From: Prevotella melaninogenica ATCC 25845
GTDB taxonomy: Bacteria; Bacteroidota; Bacteroidia; Bacteroidales; Bacteroidaceae
Length of the DNA stretch: 64,000 nt
Direction of reading: 5' to 3'
NCBI RefSeq assembly: GCF_000144405.1
Contig: NC_014370.1
Coordinates: 1,121,501 to 1,185,500, forward strand
The notes under the pieces are model-generated. The model worked only from the letters and a program-made list of their open reading frames with translations, was not told the DNA's origin and searched no databases. Both the position numbers and the translations under genes were made by a program. Of this stretch, positions 53,547 through 61,881 are shown piece by piece (the first letter of the stretch is position 1; each line of letters opens with the position of its first letter).

Positions 53547-53612
53547 GTGTTAGTGCCGAACACATATTGTGCTCATGGTAAGCACCAATGGTGCTAAGCC
53601 TCAACACCACAC
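53547..53612. repeat. 22-nt periodic array E (same unit as B)
   Basis: GTGTT at 53547, GTGCT at 53569 and GTGCT at 53591, 22 nt apart, with AAGCCTCAACACC in the last. CACATATTGTG and CACCAATGGTG dyads span the junctions. It lies about 105 bp from the HNH gene stop. Confidence 0.7.
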
Positions 53613-53717
53613 AAAATGATGCTGAGGAAAATCACACTCGCTTGTAATTAGAAATGCCTTTAACGATTAAAAACTAACAAACACCCCTATTTCGAAAACA
53701 TATAAAAAACAAGAAAC

Positions 53718-54842
53718 CTACCGACCTCCTTTCCGCCTATTACACTCACGACAAAGCATCTGACAATTTTCTATCACAGTTCTTCCGCCTTCACGCCATG
53801 GAGTAATATGGTCACCCTCCATAAACTCATAATCAAACTCTTTTTTACAAGACGGACAAATATGATATTGCTTTTCCCACACAGCTTGTTTAATATCATC
53901 TGGAAAACAACGCAAATCAAGGTGACGCTCATCTCCCGTCAGCACGTATGGAATTATACCCATTTGTTTCTGCACATCACTATCAAGAATCAGTTTAGAA
54001 ATTCTGCTGGCTAAGTCTGCTGTATCAAGAGTTGTACTGTGATATTTATCATAGTATAAAGCCCAATTAAGACCCTTCATAATCTTTTTAAACTTCTTCA
54101 AATCAAAGTTTGTTATAGTCCAATTAAGTACATTCTGAAAGTAAGTCCAAAGATTATTTGCATTTGGGTCATGCTGATGTTCCGCCATATAACCAACCAC
54201 AGACTGCGGTTTTCCTTCTCTTGTTTCGTATTCTGCCATCCATTCCAGTGCCTTCTTCAAGAACTCTTGTCGAATTGGCGTACCATTAACCAAGTCTTTT
54301 CCCAAACGATATGCACCACAGTTTGACTTAGAGAAATGGCGTTTAGCATCCGTAACAAAGGGACCAGCATAGACAGCATTATTTATCTCCTGCTCGTTTA
54401 GGGGCTTACCAGCGATGTTTATTGTCTTGAACCATTCTAACTTCTCAGAGGGTTCGCCCTCACAAAGGTAGATAGTCAACGGATAATCGAGGATAAGTTT
54501 CTGTATATCTGCAGGTTGATTGAAAAAGTTTTTGAAATCATAAGCAAACTTCCCATCTACATACTCACAGAGTGAGAGCGTTCTTTGCTGTCCATCCATC
54601 ACTTCATAAGGGCATTCTGCATCCTCACTACGCCTTACCCAATACATTACATTCAGTGGGTAGCCTTTTAAAACTGTTGATATTACAGCTTGTTGTTCGT
54701 TCTCATTATATATAAACTCACGTTGATAAGGTGGGCGAATGTCCAATTGTCCACCATAACCACGTACTCCCTGTTCCTCGTTATTTATGTAACCACGTGC
54801 TATATCACCTACAGTTACCTCTATTTGTTTGATTGTCATCAT
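53718..54842 (-). CDS. DUF262 (GmrS-like) protein with C-terminal HNH nuclease
   Basis: 374 residues. The N-terminal DUF262 domain has PPYQRE (37-42) and D83-G-Q-Q-R-T, the motifs tied to nucleotide binding or hydrolysis in GmrSD-type enzymes. The C-terminal HNH domain (about 328-372) has a zinc ribbon C329/C332 and C364/C367, catalytic D343-H344 and N359. All key residues are present. It is 54 bp after the methyltransferase gene on the same strand. I infer the nuclease half of a restriction-modification-like module, or a modification-dependent nuclease. Confidence 0.85.
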   Translation of the reverse strand: MMTIKQIEVTVGDIARGYINNEEQGVRGYGGQLDIRPPYQREFIYNENEQQAVISTVLKGYPLNVMYWVRRSEDAECPYEVMDGQQRTLSLCEYVDGKFAYDFKNFFNQPADIQKLILDYPLTIYLCEGEPSEKLEWFKTINIAGKPLNEQEINNAVYAGPFVTDAKRHFSKSNCGAYRLGKDLVNGTPIRQEFLKKALEWMAEYETREGKPQSVVGYMAEHQHDPNANNLWTYFQNVLNWTITNFDLKKFKKIMKGLNWALYYDKYHSTTLDTADLASRISKLILDSDVQKQMGIIPYVLTGDERHLDLRCFPDDIKQAVWEKQYHICPSCKKEFDYEFMEGDHITPWREGGRTVIENCQMLCRECNRRKGGR

Positions 54843-54896
54843 AAGACTTATTATTGAATATATCCTTATTCTATGATAGTTTAAGACAGAAAATAT

Positions 54897-55964
54897 TTAA
54901 AGACGTTTATTACGAATAATTATTCTACTATATTGCCGTTTACCATTAACGACTCCACAACCGCCTCGATCTTCTTTATGATTAGTATAACCCATTATTT
55001 CTAATACTTCCTTGGGAGCAGAAGCACGTGTATTCCCACTTGCTTGCCAAATAATTTCAAACTGATTTGGATTATACTTATCGAGAAAAGTTATAGGAAC
55101 TCCCATTAACCCTTTATAATCCATGGGAATATCTTGAGTACGTCCAACATTAATAGCATCATAGTTATCATACTTTGGATACTCTTCTGGTGAATAGCGA
55201 CATACTAAATCTAACTCTTCATTGCGCTTGGGTATTTCCAAGTTAGTAAACCAAATGACCCCAGACACACGTATTTGGTCTTCTTTATGATTACCAGCCG
55301 TTGCCGTATCTTCATACGGTGAATAGAAATGAGTTGCTCCTCCTTTGAATCCATAACCTAACCATAGCTTATTCTCTTTGATGAGTGGAAATACTTCCTT
55401 ATACGTAATAGCATTCTGATGCCCCAAAATAATAAACTTCTTATCGTAAGCCATTAACTGTCCTATATACTCTCGGAATAAAGAGAAAGGCGGATTAGAA
55501 ACAACGATATCAGCTTCCTTCAAAAGAGCAACACACTCAGGTGAACGGAAATCACCAGGCTGCAGAATAGACATCACATTCTTATCATTCATTAAAAGGT
55601 AGCGAACATCGGATAAATCAACTGCCCCATCCCCATTCATATCCTTCACTTCGGTTACTTCCATCTTATAAGCAACTTTCTGTGGTTCGGAGTCTGCGTC
55701 ATCAAAACGGAACACCAACTCGTTACCTTGCATTGGAGAGCCATTATAACAGGTGCAGATAAGTTTCTTTAATCCTAACTGATTAAAGCGTAAAGCAAAG
55801 TATTTAAAGAAGTTACTCTCGTAAGGGTCATCACAATTACAGAGCACTGTCTTTCCACAGAAGTGTTTCCAATAATGTTGTAATTCTCGTTCTATATCGC
55901 TCAACTGCGTATAAAACTCGTCTTTTTTAGCTGTCTTTGCAGCATTTAGGTTTTTGTTTGCCAT
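54897..55964 (-). CDS. EcoRI-family adenine-specific DNA methyltransferase
   Basis: 355 residues. KKDEFYTQLSDIERELQHYW opens the protein as in the EcoRI methylase family (PF13651). CDDPYESNF (44-52) and the catalytic NPPF (157-160) give the SAM-dependent N6-adenine methyltransferase core. Residues 108-119, DMNGDGAVDLSD, match a calcium-binding EF-hand/dockerin loop inserted before the catalytic motif. It follows a promoter and a leader of about 310 nt with extensive dyads. Together with the HNH gene it looks like a self-contained defence or genome-marking module. Confidence 0.85.
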   Translation of the reverse strand: MANKNLNAAKTAKKDEFYTQLSDIERELQHYWKHFCGKTVLCNCDDPYESNFFKYFALRFNQLGLKKLICTCYNGSPMQGNELVFRFDDADSEPQKVAYKMEVTEVKDMNGDGAVDLSDVRYLLMNDKNVMSILQPGDFRSPECVALLKEADIVVSNPPFSLFREYIGQLMAYDKKFIILGHQNAITYKEVFPLIKENKLWLGYGFKGGATHFYSPYEDTATAGNHKEDQIRVSGVIWFTNLEIPKRNEELDLVCRYSPEEYPKYDNYDAINVGRTQDIPMDYKGLMGVPITFLDKYNPNQFEIIWQASGNTRASAPKEVLEIMGYTNHKEDRGGCGVVNGKRQYSRIIIRNKRL

Positions 55965-55971
55965 TATGAAT

Positions 55972-56274
55972 GATAGTCTTACGCATTACGACTATCAATC
56001 ACGCCAAGACACAATAAAGGCGTGGATGCACCTTATTGCGTTCAGCTATGAGGCAGCCTCGGATGGAAACCTCAGTCATCTAATAAGAATGCACCACGCC
56101 TATTGCGTGTGCATTGCTATCAATTAGACAACTAAGGCATACCCATACGATACGCCCGTCACATATTATTCAAGTTACATTATTTCCAAGAAGTTTCCGA
56201 GGCTTTTGGCTGAACGCGAATAATAGCGAATGCTTTATTTACCAACAATGTAATGGACTGGCTTAGCCAAATCC
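55972..56274 (-). ncRNA. Long structured leader RNA of the methyltransferase-HNH operon (candidate cis-regulatory RNA)
   Basis: Read from the minus strand after the promoter at 56308-56279. It holds a hairpin at 56255-56274 (TGGC/GCCA). Long-range stems GCGTTCAGC (56038-56046) with GCTGAACGC (56209-56217), and GCCTCG..GAAAC (56056-56070) with GTTTCCGAGGC (56193-56203), enclose a hairpin at 56088-56115. A further hairpin lies at 56012-56038 and a last one, GATAGTC/GACTATC (55972-55996), ends 7 nt before the ATG. GGCGTGGATGCA (56019-56030) can also pair with TGCACCACGCC (56090-56100), which would break two of the hairpins. Alternative folds suggest a switch. Confidence 0.6.
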
Positions 56275-56278
56275 GCTT

Positions 56279-56308
56279 CAAAGATACAAAAAACCTATGA
56301 AAAGTCAA
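56279..56308 (-). promoter_or_regulatory. Promoter of the methyltransferase-HNH operon
   Basis: Minus strand TTG (56308-56306), 19-nt spacer, TATCTTTG (56286-56279), about 315 bp before the methyltransferase ATG. Confidence 0.75.
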
Positions 56309-56560
56309 AAACAACTGTAAGAAAAACGAAATAGAGAATTAAATACAGAGTTCTTTATAAAAATATTCCTTCTTTTTTATTATTTTACTCCTTACCTTTG
56401 CTGCACCAATAGAAATGGTATACGACATAGGAAGGGCTAACCTCAGCTATTTATAAAGAATATTACTAAAGTCTTGTAATGTTTACGTAAATTTAATCTT
56501 CATATCACATCAATCAACCATCACAACCGACGAAAAATCGCATTATTATAAACCTCTATC

Positions 56561-56591
56561 TTGTATTTATCCTTTTTCTTTATTATCTTTG
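56561..56591 (+). promoter_or_regulatory. Promoter of the DUF1186-like gene
   Basis: TTG (56561-56563), 20-nt spacer, TATCTTTG (56584-56591), about 120 bp before the ATG at 56711. Confidence 0.75.
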
Positions 56592-56710
56592 CCTTAAAAA
56601 TTTAATAAAGGAGGTTTAGTAATCTACTATTATTAAGACATCAATATAATCAGGAACAGCCAGCAAACAGATTAAAGCATTATAATATTTTGAAAACAAA
56701 AAAGAAAAAT

Positions 56711-58159
56711 ATGCCTAAGAAGAAAACAAATAAGAGTGAACAACAACAGTTTCTTTCACCAGAAAAATTTATAAAAACAAGAGCCAGATTCTTAAAAATC
56801 GGGAAATGCTATCGTACGTCAGAGCTGTTTAATATGGGAGAAGGATATGTCTTAGTTTCCAGATTACATACTGGCGGTAAAATTAGCTTTGCATGTTATC
56901 TCGTAGACACTTACTGCACTGGTGTAAAAGACTCTCTATATAAGCTTAGAATAGAAGAAGAAGACTTCAACGATTTCCTTGAAAACCTCAGCGAAGTATC
57001 TGAACTTGAGGAATGTAGTTACGAAGAAGCACACAATATTATTTATGGAGCAGTTGACTTTGCTGAAGAAATCGAAATAACCCCAGACGATAGCTTCAGA
57101 CTCACAAGATATATGCTGGAAGAAGACACAGAAGATATACCACTCATTGAGTATGAGTTTGGCAAAGATGGCAAGCACTTTCTTGTTGCTATCGACTCAT
57201 ATATTGCCAGTAAATATCTTCCCAAACTAAAAAAAACTTATGGCAATGACTTCAGATACCTTTCCCCTAATAAAAAATTGATAGGAGATGATAGTTACTA
57301 TATGAAATGTCCTACCTATGGTATGGACACAAAATATACCTACAAACCACCGCGATATACTGAAACGTTGAATGTACACAACGAATGGATTGTAGAAGAA
57401 CTAAACAAGCCAGAAAATTCTTTATGGTTAGAAAAAACATTAATTGACCGAATTCTTGCTCTGCCAAAGGATGAGCTGCGTTCGGATTTAGAAGAGATTA
57501 TCCGCTATGTCATGACAATAACAGTTAATGGCAATATTCCTTTTAATTTTGATCATGGGGATTACAACGGAATCCTTGCTTCTGCTATCATCTTGTTAGG
57601 AGAAGTTGGAAACAACGAAAGTAGCCTTGACGTTGTCTTGGAATGTCTCAGACAATCTGAAGATTTCTTTGAATACCATTTTGGCGATAGTGGTGATGAT
57701 GTATTTGTTCCGACTTTATATAAATTGACAACAACGGATAGTTTTAATAAATTGCGCTGTTTCATGAAAGAGCCTGGACTATATTCATTCAATAAAGCTT
57801 ACTTGGCTGAAAGCATGGCACTAATAGCATTCAAACAACCCGAACTGAGACAAACGTGTATTGAATGGTTCGATGACATCATCACCTTTGCTATTGAAAA
57901 ACTACCAGAAGTACAATATATTGATGGTGTATTGGCAGGAAGCCTTACCTCTTTCATCATGGATTTACAAGCTTCAGAACTTCTTCCTAAATTAAAAGCG
58001 ATGTATGATACAGGGTGTGTAGACCAAATGGCGTGTGGAAGCTTTGACAAGGTTGAAAAAGGTTTCACAGAGAAGGAGAATGTCCAGCATTTTAATTTAT
58101 TCAAAATCGACATTTACGAACTCTTTGCTACACTGAAATCTCGTTTTAATAGGCAATAA
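56711..58159 (+). CDS. DUF1186-like protein of unknown function
   Basis: About 482 residues from the ATG at 56711; the longest frame begins at a TTG seven codons earlier. Lys-rich start MPKKKTNKSEQQQ, then a globular N-terminal part (KIGKCYRTSELFNMGEGYV). The C-terminal half (about 260-475) is a run of helical repeats, with ILALPKDELRSDLEEIIRYV and LLGEVGNNESSLDVVLECL resembling DUF1186. No signal peptide and no catalytic motif seen. Adjacent to the methyltransferase-HNH operon but divergent from it, so a shared function is only a possibility. Confidence 0.6.
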   Translation: MPKKKTNKSEQQQFLSPEKFIKTRARFLKIGKCYRTSELFNMGEGYVLVSRLHTGGKISFACYLVDTYCTGVKDSLYKLRIEEEDFNDFLENLSEVSELEECSYEEAHNIIYGAVDFAEEIEITPDDSFRLTRYMLEEDTEDIPLIEYEFGKDGKHFLVAIDSYIASKYLPKLKKTYGNDFRYLSPNKKLIGDDSYYMKCPTYGMDTKYTYKPPRYTETLNVHNEWIVEELNKPENSLWLEKTLIDRILALPKDELRSDLEEIIRYVMTITVNGNIPFNFDHGDYNGILASAIILLGEVGNNESSLDVVLECLRQSEDFFEYHFGDSGDDVFVPTLYKLTTTDSFNKLRCFMKEPGLYSFNKAYLAESMALIAFKQPELRQTCIEWFDDIITFAIEKLPEVQYIDGVLAGSLTSFIMDLQASELLPKLKAMYDTGCVDQMACGSFDKVEKGFTEKENVQHFNLFKIDIYELFATLKSRFNRQ

Positions 58160-58329
58160 TATAGCATAAAAGGGAAGAGGAGTGTATCAAGACTTACTGC
58201 TTAAAAGATAAAACTTTTTGTACGCAACTATTCTGTGTATTCAATATTGTTTTGATACATTCTCTTTTTCATTATCGTTCTTACCTTTCAAAAAAGAAAG
58301 GAAAACACTAATATTAGCTATTTTTTCGT

Positions 58330-58337
58330 TATCTTTG
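58330..58337 (+). promoter_or_regulatory. -7 box (TATCTTTG) of rlmN
   Basis: Perfect TAnnTTTG 25 bp before the ATG at 58363; supports the ATG over the TTG at 58351. No TTG at 19-20 nt. Confidence 0.5.
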
Positions 58338-58362
58338 CAGCAACAAAACATTGAGAACGAGA

Positions 58363-59415
58363 ATGGAAAGTGCAAAGAAGTATTTGTTGGGAATGACACT
58401 TGGCGAACTAAAAGAGGTTGCCAAGTCGCTCGGAATGCCAGCTTTTACAGGCGGACAGATAGCCAAATGGCTCTATACACAGCATGTGAAAAGTATTGAT
58501 GAGATGACGAATATCTCAAAAGCAAACAGAGAGAAACTCGCTGCTGAATATGCTATTGGCTGCAAAGAGCCTATCGATGCACAACATTCTAAAGACGGAA
58601 CTATCAAATATCTCTTCCCTACTGACAGTGGTAAGTTTGTTGAAACGGTGTATATTCCAGACGAAGACCGTGCTACACTCTGTGTTTCTTCACAAGTAGG
58701 ATGTAAGATGAACTGCCTCTTCTGTCAGACAGGAAAGCAGGGATTCGAAGGTAGTCTTTCAGCTACAGATATTCTCAATCAGATTTATTCCCTCCCTGAA
58801 CGTGATAAATTGACGAATATCGTCTTCATGGGTCAGGGTGAGCCAATGGATAACCTTGACAACGTACTGCGCACCACAGAGATTATGACTGCTGACTTTG
58901 GTTACGGATGGTCACCAAAGCGAATCACAGTAAGCAGTGTGGGTGTCAAAGGAAAGCTAAAACGATTCCTTGATGAGAGCGACTGCCACGTTGCTATCAG
59001 TATGCACACCCCTTTACACGAGCAACGTTCGGAGTTGATGCCAGCAGAAAAAGGAATGTCTATTGATAGTATTATTGAGTTACTCAGCAATTACGACTTC
59101 TCTCATCAGCGCCGTCTGTCATTCGAATATATTGTCTTCAAGGATTTCAACGACAGCGAGGAACATGCCAAGGCTATCGTACAACTACTCAAAGGATTGG
59201 ACTGCCGAATGAATCTTATTCGCTTCCATCCTATCCCTAATATCCCATTGCAGGGTGTTGATGACCACAGAATGGAGAAATTCAGAAACTATCTAACACA
59301 ACATGGAGTCTTCACAACTATCCGTGCCAGTCGTGGACAGGATATCTTTGCAGCCTGCGGTCTGCTCTCAACAGCAAAGAAGATAGAAGAAGAAAGAGGG
59401 AGAGGGAAAAAGTAA
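58363..59415 (+). CDS. rlmN: 23S rRNA (adenine-2503-C2) / tRNA methyltransferase
   Basis: 350 residues, radical-SAM enzyme. The Fe-S cluster motif CKMNCLFC, SSQVGC before it, MGQGEPMDN, and a C-terminal FAACGLL with the methyl-carrying Cys. It modifies A2503 of 23S rRNA and A37 of some tRNAs, affecting accuracy and some ribosomal drugs. Followed by pdxA after 95 bp on the same strand. Confidence 0.96.
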   Translation: MESAKKYLLGMTLGELKEVAKSLGMPAFTGGQIAKWLYTQHVKSIDEMTNISKANREKLAAEYAIGCKEPIDAQHSKDGTIKYLFPTDSGKFVETVYIPDEDRATLCVSSQVGCKMNCLFCQTGKQGFEGSLSATDILNQIYSLPERDKLTNIVFMGQGEPMDNLDNVLRTTEIMTADFGYGWSPKRITVSSVGVKGKLKRFLDESDCHVAISMHTPLHEQRSELMPAEKGMSIDSIIELLSNYDFSHQRRLSFEYIVFKDFNDSEEHAKAIVQLLKGLDCRMNLIRFHPIPNIPLQGVDDHRMEKFRNYLTQHGVFTTIRASRGQDIFAACGLLSTAKKIEEERGRGKK

Positions 59416-59510
59416 AAAGGTAAATAATAAGAACGCAAAAAGACTAACAGACTACACACAGAGAGCCAATAGGAAACTGAATATAACAAAACAATACAAG
59501 ATATAAGTAT

Positions 59511-60647
59511 ATGAACGATAATAAAAGAGTCCGCGTAGCAATCACACACGGAGATACCAACGACATTGGATATGAGCTTATCTTTAAGACCTTTGCCGAA
59601 CCAGAGATGCTGGAGCTTTGTACGCCTATCATTTATGGTTCGCCTAAAGTAGCCACCTATCATCGTAATGCACTTGACATAGAAGCTAACTTCACTATCA
59701 TCAAAGATGCATCAGAAGCACAGAACGGACGACTCAACTTGCTCCCTGTATTTGATGACGAAATTAAAGTTGATTTGGGCGTTGCTTCAGAGGAGTCTGG
59801 TATTGCTGGCTTACGTGCTGTAGACAAGGCTTTAGAGGACTATCGCCAAGGACTATTTGACGTTCTCGTTACAGCTCCTATTGACAATAATGAGCACTTC
59901 CACTTCAGTGGTCAGAGCCGTTACATTGAAGATCACATGGAATCAGAGGAGCAAGGCTTGTCAATCTTGATAAACGATGGACTGCGAGTTGCCCTTGCTA
60001 CACGTAATCTCCCACTGCGCCAAGTAGCAGAATCAATATCAAAGGCAAGTATTGTTAACAATGCAAGTGCACTCTTTAAGAGTCTTCGTCGCGACTTCCG
60101 CCTTTCTTGTCCACGCATAGCAGTGCTTGGACTGAATCCTAAGGCTGGCGACAATGGTTTGTTAGGCTCTGAAGAGCATGAGATAATCTTGCCAGCTATT
60201 GACGAACTTGTTGAGAATGGCATACAAGCCTTTGGTCCTTACCCTGCCGATACGTTCTTTGGCTGCAATTACACAGAGCATTTTGATGGCATTTTAGCAA
60301 TGTATTACGAACAAGGACTTGCTCCTTTCCGTACACTTTCTGTGTCTCATGGTATCATTTACACAGCAGGATTGCCACTCGTTCGCACCTCTGCAGAAAT
60401 ACCTAATAGCCTTTCATTAGCAGGTAAGGGCGTTGTTGACGAACTACCATTCCGTCATGCAATCTATCTTGCTATTGACATCTTCCGCAATCGTGCAGAA
60501 TATGATGCACCAATGGGCAATCCACTTCCAAAGCTTTACAAGGAAAGAAGAGACGAAAGCGACAAGGTGCGCTTTGCTATTCCACGTAAGCGTGAGGATC
60601 GCATACCAAACAATGATGAAAACCGTAATACGAAGGAGACACACTAA
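59511..60647 (+). CDS. pdxA: 4-hydroxythreonine-4-phosphate dehydrogenase
   Basis: 378 residues. VAITHGDTNDIGYELIFK, TAPIDNNEHFHFSGQSRYIEDH, and LGLNPKAGDNGLLGSEE with metal ligands; FGPYPADTFF near the C-terminal third. Oxidises 4-phosphohydroxy-L-threonine with NAD in the DXP-dependent pyridoxal phosphate pathway. It is about 50 residues longer than E. coli PdxA, partly because of a charged C-terminal tail (KRKEDR-type). Confidence 0.92.
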   Translation: MNDNKRVRVAITHGDTNDIGYELIFKTFAEPEMLELCTPIIYGSPKVATYHRNALDIEANFTIIKDASEAQNGRLNLLPVFDDEIKVDLGVASEESGIAGLRAVDKALEDYRQGLFDVLVTAPIDNNEHFHFSGQSRYIEDHMESEEQGLSILINDGLRVALATRNLPLRQVAESISKASIVNNASALFKSLRRDFRLSCPRIAVLGLNPKAGDNGLLGSEEHEIILPAIDELVENGIQAFGPYPADTFFGCNYTEHFDGILAMYYEQGLAPFRTLSVSHGIIYTAGLPLVRTSAEIPNSLSLAGKGVVDELPFRHAIYLAIDIFRNRAEYDAPMGNPLPKLYKERRDESDKVRFAIPRKREDRIPNNDENRNTKETH

Positions 60648-60693
60648 GCGTGTCTTCCTTCATTCCTTACGACAAATATAAATAAGAAGACTT

Positions 60694-61695
60694 ATGAACA
60701 AAAAGTTTCAGAACATCTTCTTCACTTTTGGCTTGGTTGTACTCTGTATTATGGTGTACAACCTTGACTTTGCTGATGCATGGCAGAAAATACAGCATGC
60801 AGGCTACTGGTTCTTTGCAGTAGTTGTACTATGGGTATTCTTATACATCTTTAATACTGCAGCTTGGTTTACAATTATACGTAGTCAGACACAAGACGCT
60901 GAGGAGCGGAAGAAAGTATCATTCTTCTGGCTTTATAAGGTTACTGTATCAGGCTTTGCACTTAACTATGCAACTCCTGGAGGACTAATGGGTGGCGAAC
61001 CATATCGTATCATGGAGCTGACACCGAAGATTGGAGCAGAACGTGCTACATCTTCTGTCGTCCTTTATGCTATGACACACATCTTTAGTCATTTCTGGTT
61101 TTGGCTTATATCCATCTTCCTTTATATTTTCACGCGACCAGTCAACCTCCTGATGGGCACGATGTTAGCTGTCGTTTTTGTTTTCTGCGTATCTGCAATT
61201 TGGTTCTTCCTCACTGGTTATAAAAAAGGATTAGCAGTCCGCGTAATGAACCTTGTTCGCCACATTCCTTTTGTTAAGAAATGGGCAGAACCTTTTGTTG
61301 CCAATCATAAGGAAGAACTTGACAGAATTGACACACAGATAGCATCATTGCACAACCAAAACCCACGTACCTTCCTCACCGTTGTTCTACTTGAATTATC
61401 TTGCAGAATTTGCAGTGCTTTAGAGATATTCTTCATCCTTTTGGTATTGCTACCTTCTGTCAATTACTTTGATTGCATTCTCATCCTTGCGTTCACCTCT
61501 CTCTTTGCTAATATGCTCTTCTTCATACCTCTACAATTAGGTGGTCGTGAAGGAGGTTTCCTGATGTCTGTTAAAGGCTTAGGACTCACGCTCGAAGCGG
61601 GCATTTTCGTTGCTCTACTTGTCCGTATCCGTGAACTTATTTGGACAGCTATTGGCTTATTGCTTATCAAACTGGATAGGAAGAGGAACAAGTAA
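60694..61695 (+). CDS. Lysylphosphatidylglycerol synthase-type transmembrane (flippase-like) protein
   Basis: 333 residues, about eight hydrophobic segments. SGFALNYATPGGLMGGEPYRI and FFIPLQLGGREGGFLM are the two conserved loops of the UPF0104/MprF membrane-domain family. No synthase domain is present, so it may act as a lipid flippase or unknown transporter in the inner membrane. Lies 46 bp after pdxA. Confidence 0.8.
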   Translation: MNKKFQNIFFTFGLVVLCIMVYNLDFADAWQKIQHAGYWFFAVVVLWVFLYIFNTAAWFTIIRSQTQDAEERKKVSFFWLYKVTVSGFALNYATPGGLMGGEPYRIMELTPKIGAERATSSVVLYAMTHIFSHFWFWLISIFLYIFTRPVNLLMGTMLAVVFVFCVSAIWFFLTGYKKGLAVRVMNLVRHIPFVKKWAEPFVANHKEELDRIDTQIASLHNQNPRTFLTVVLLELSCRICSALEIFFILLVLLPSVNYFDCILILAFTSLFANMLFFIPLQLGGREGGFLMSVKGLGLTLEAGIFVALLVRIRELIWTAIGLLLIKLDRKRNK

Positions 61696-61865
61696 TATAC
61701 ACTCGGTAGTTTTATACTTCACAAATTATCTTTATGAAAAGATTTTTTTTTCTTCTTGAAAATAATTTAGAACAAGTTGATTCATTCCACTGAAAAACAA
61801 CAAAGAAAGACAGAAAGAAAGTTGTTAAAGTCTGCCAAAGTTGCAGCTTTTTCAAATTAAATAGG

Positions 61866-61873
61866 TAAATTTG
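61866..61873 (+). promoter_or_regulatory. Possible -7 box (TAAATTTG) of the sigma54-activator gene
   Basis: TAnnTTTG with a TTG at 61841-61843 (22-nt spacer). It ends only 8 bp before the ATG, so the message would have almost no leader. Confidence 0.45.
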
Positions 61874-61881
61874 TCAGTTAA

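Larger units (their letters stand above)
55965..56710. other. Region between the methyltransferase and DUF1186 genes
   Basis: Contains the structured methyltransferase leader (55972-56274), its promoter (56279-56308), an isolated TACCTTTG at 56393-56400 with no TTG, and the promoter of the DUF1186 gene (56561-56591). A 13-codon frame starting at 56416 is too short to call. Confidence 0.55.

Noticed and set aside
19715..53612. 22-nt arrays as CRISPR
   Set aside because: Units are contiguous with no alternating unique spacers, only 3-4 units long, and no cas genes are present.
55972..56274. Methyltransferase leader as omega-RNA/HEARO or retron RNA
   Set aside because: No IscB, IS605-type or reverse transcriptase gene is nearby, and the operon's nuclease is a DUF262-HNH protein.
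56393..56460. TACCTTTG followed by a 13-codon frame as a micro-gene
   Set aside because: No TTG at proper spacing and the frame is too short to distinguish from chance.
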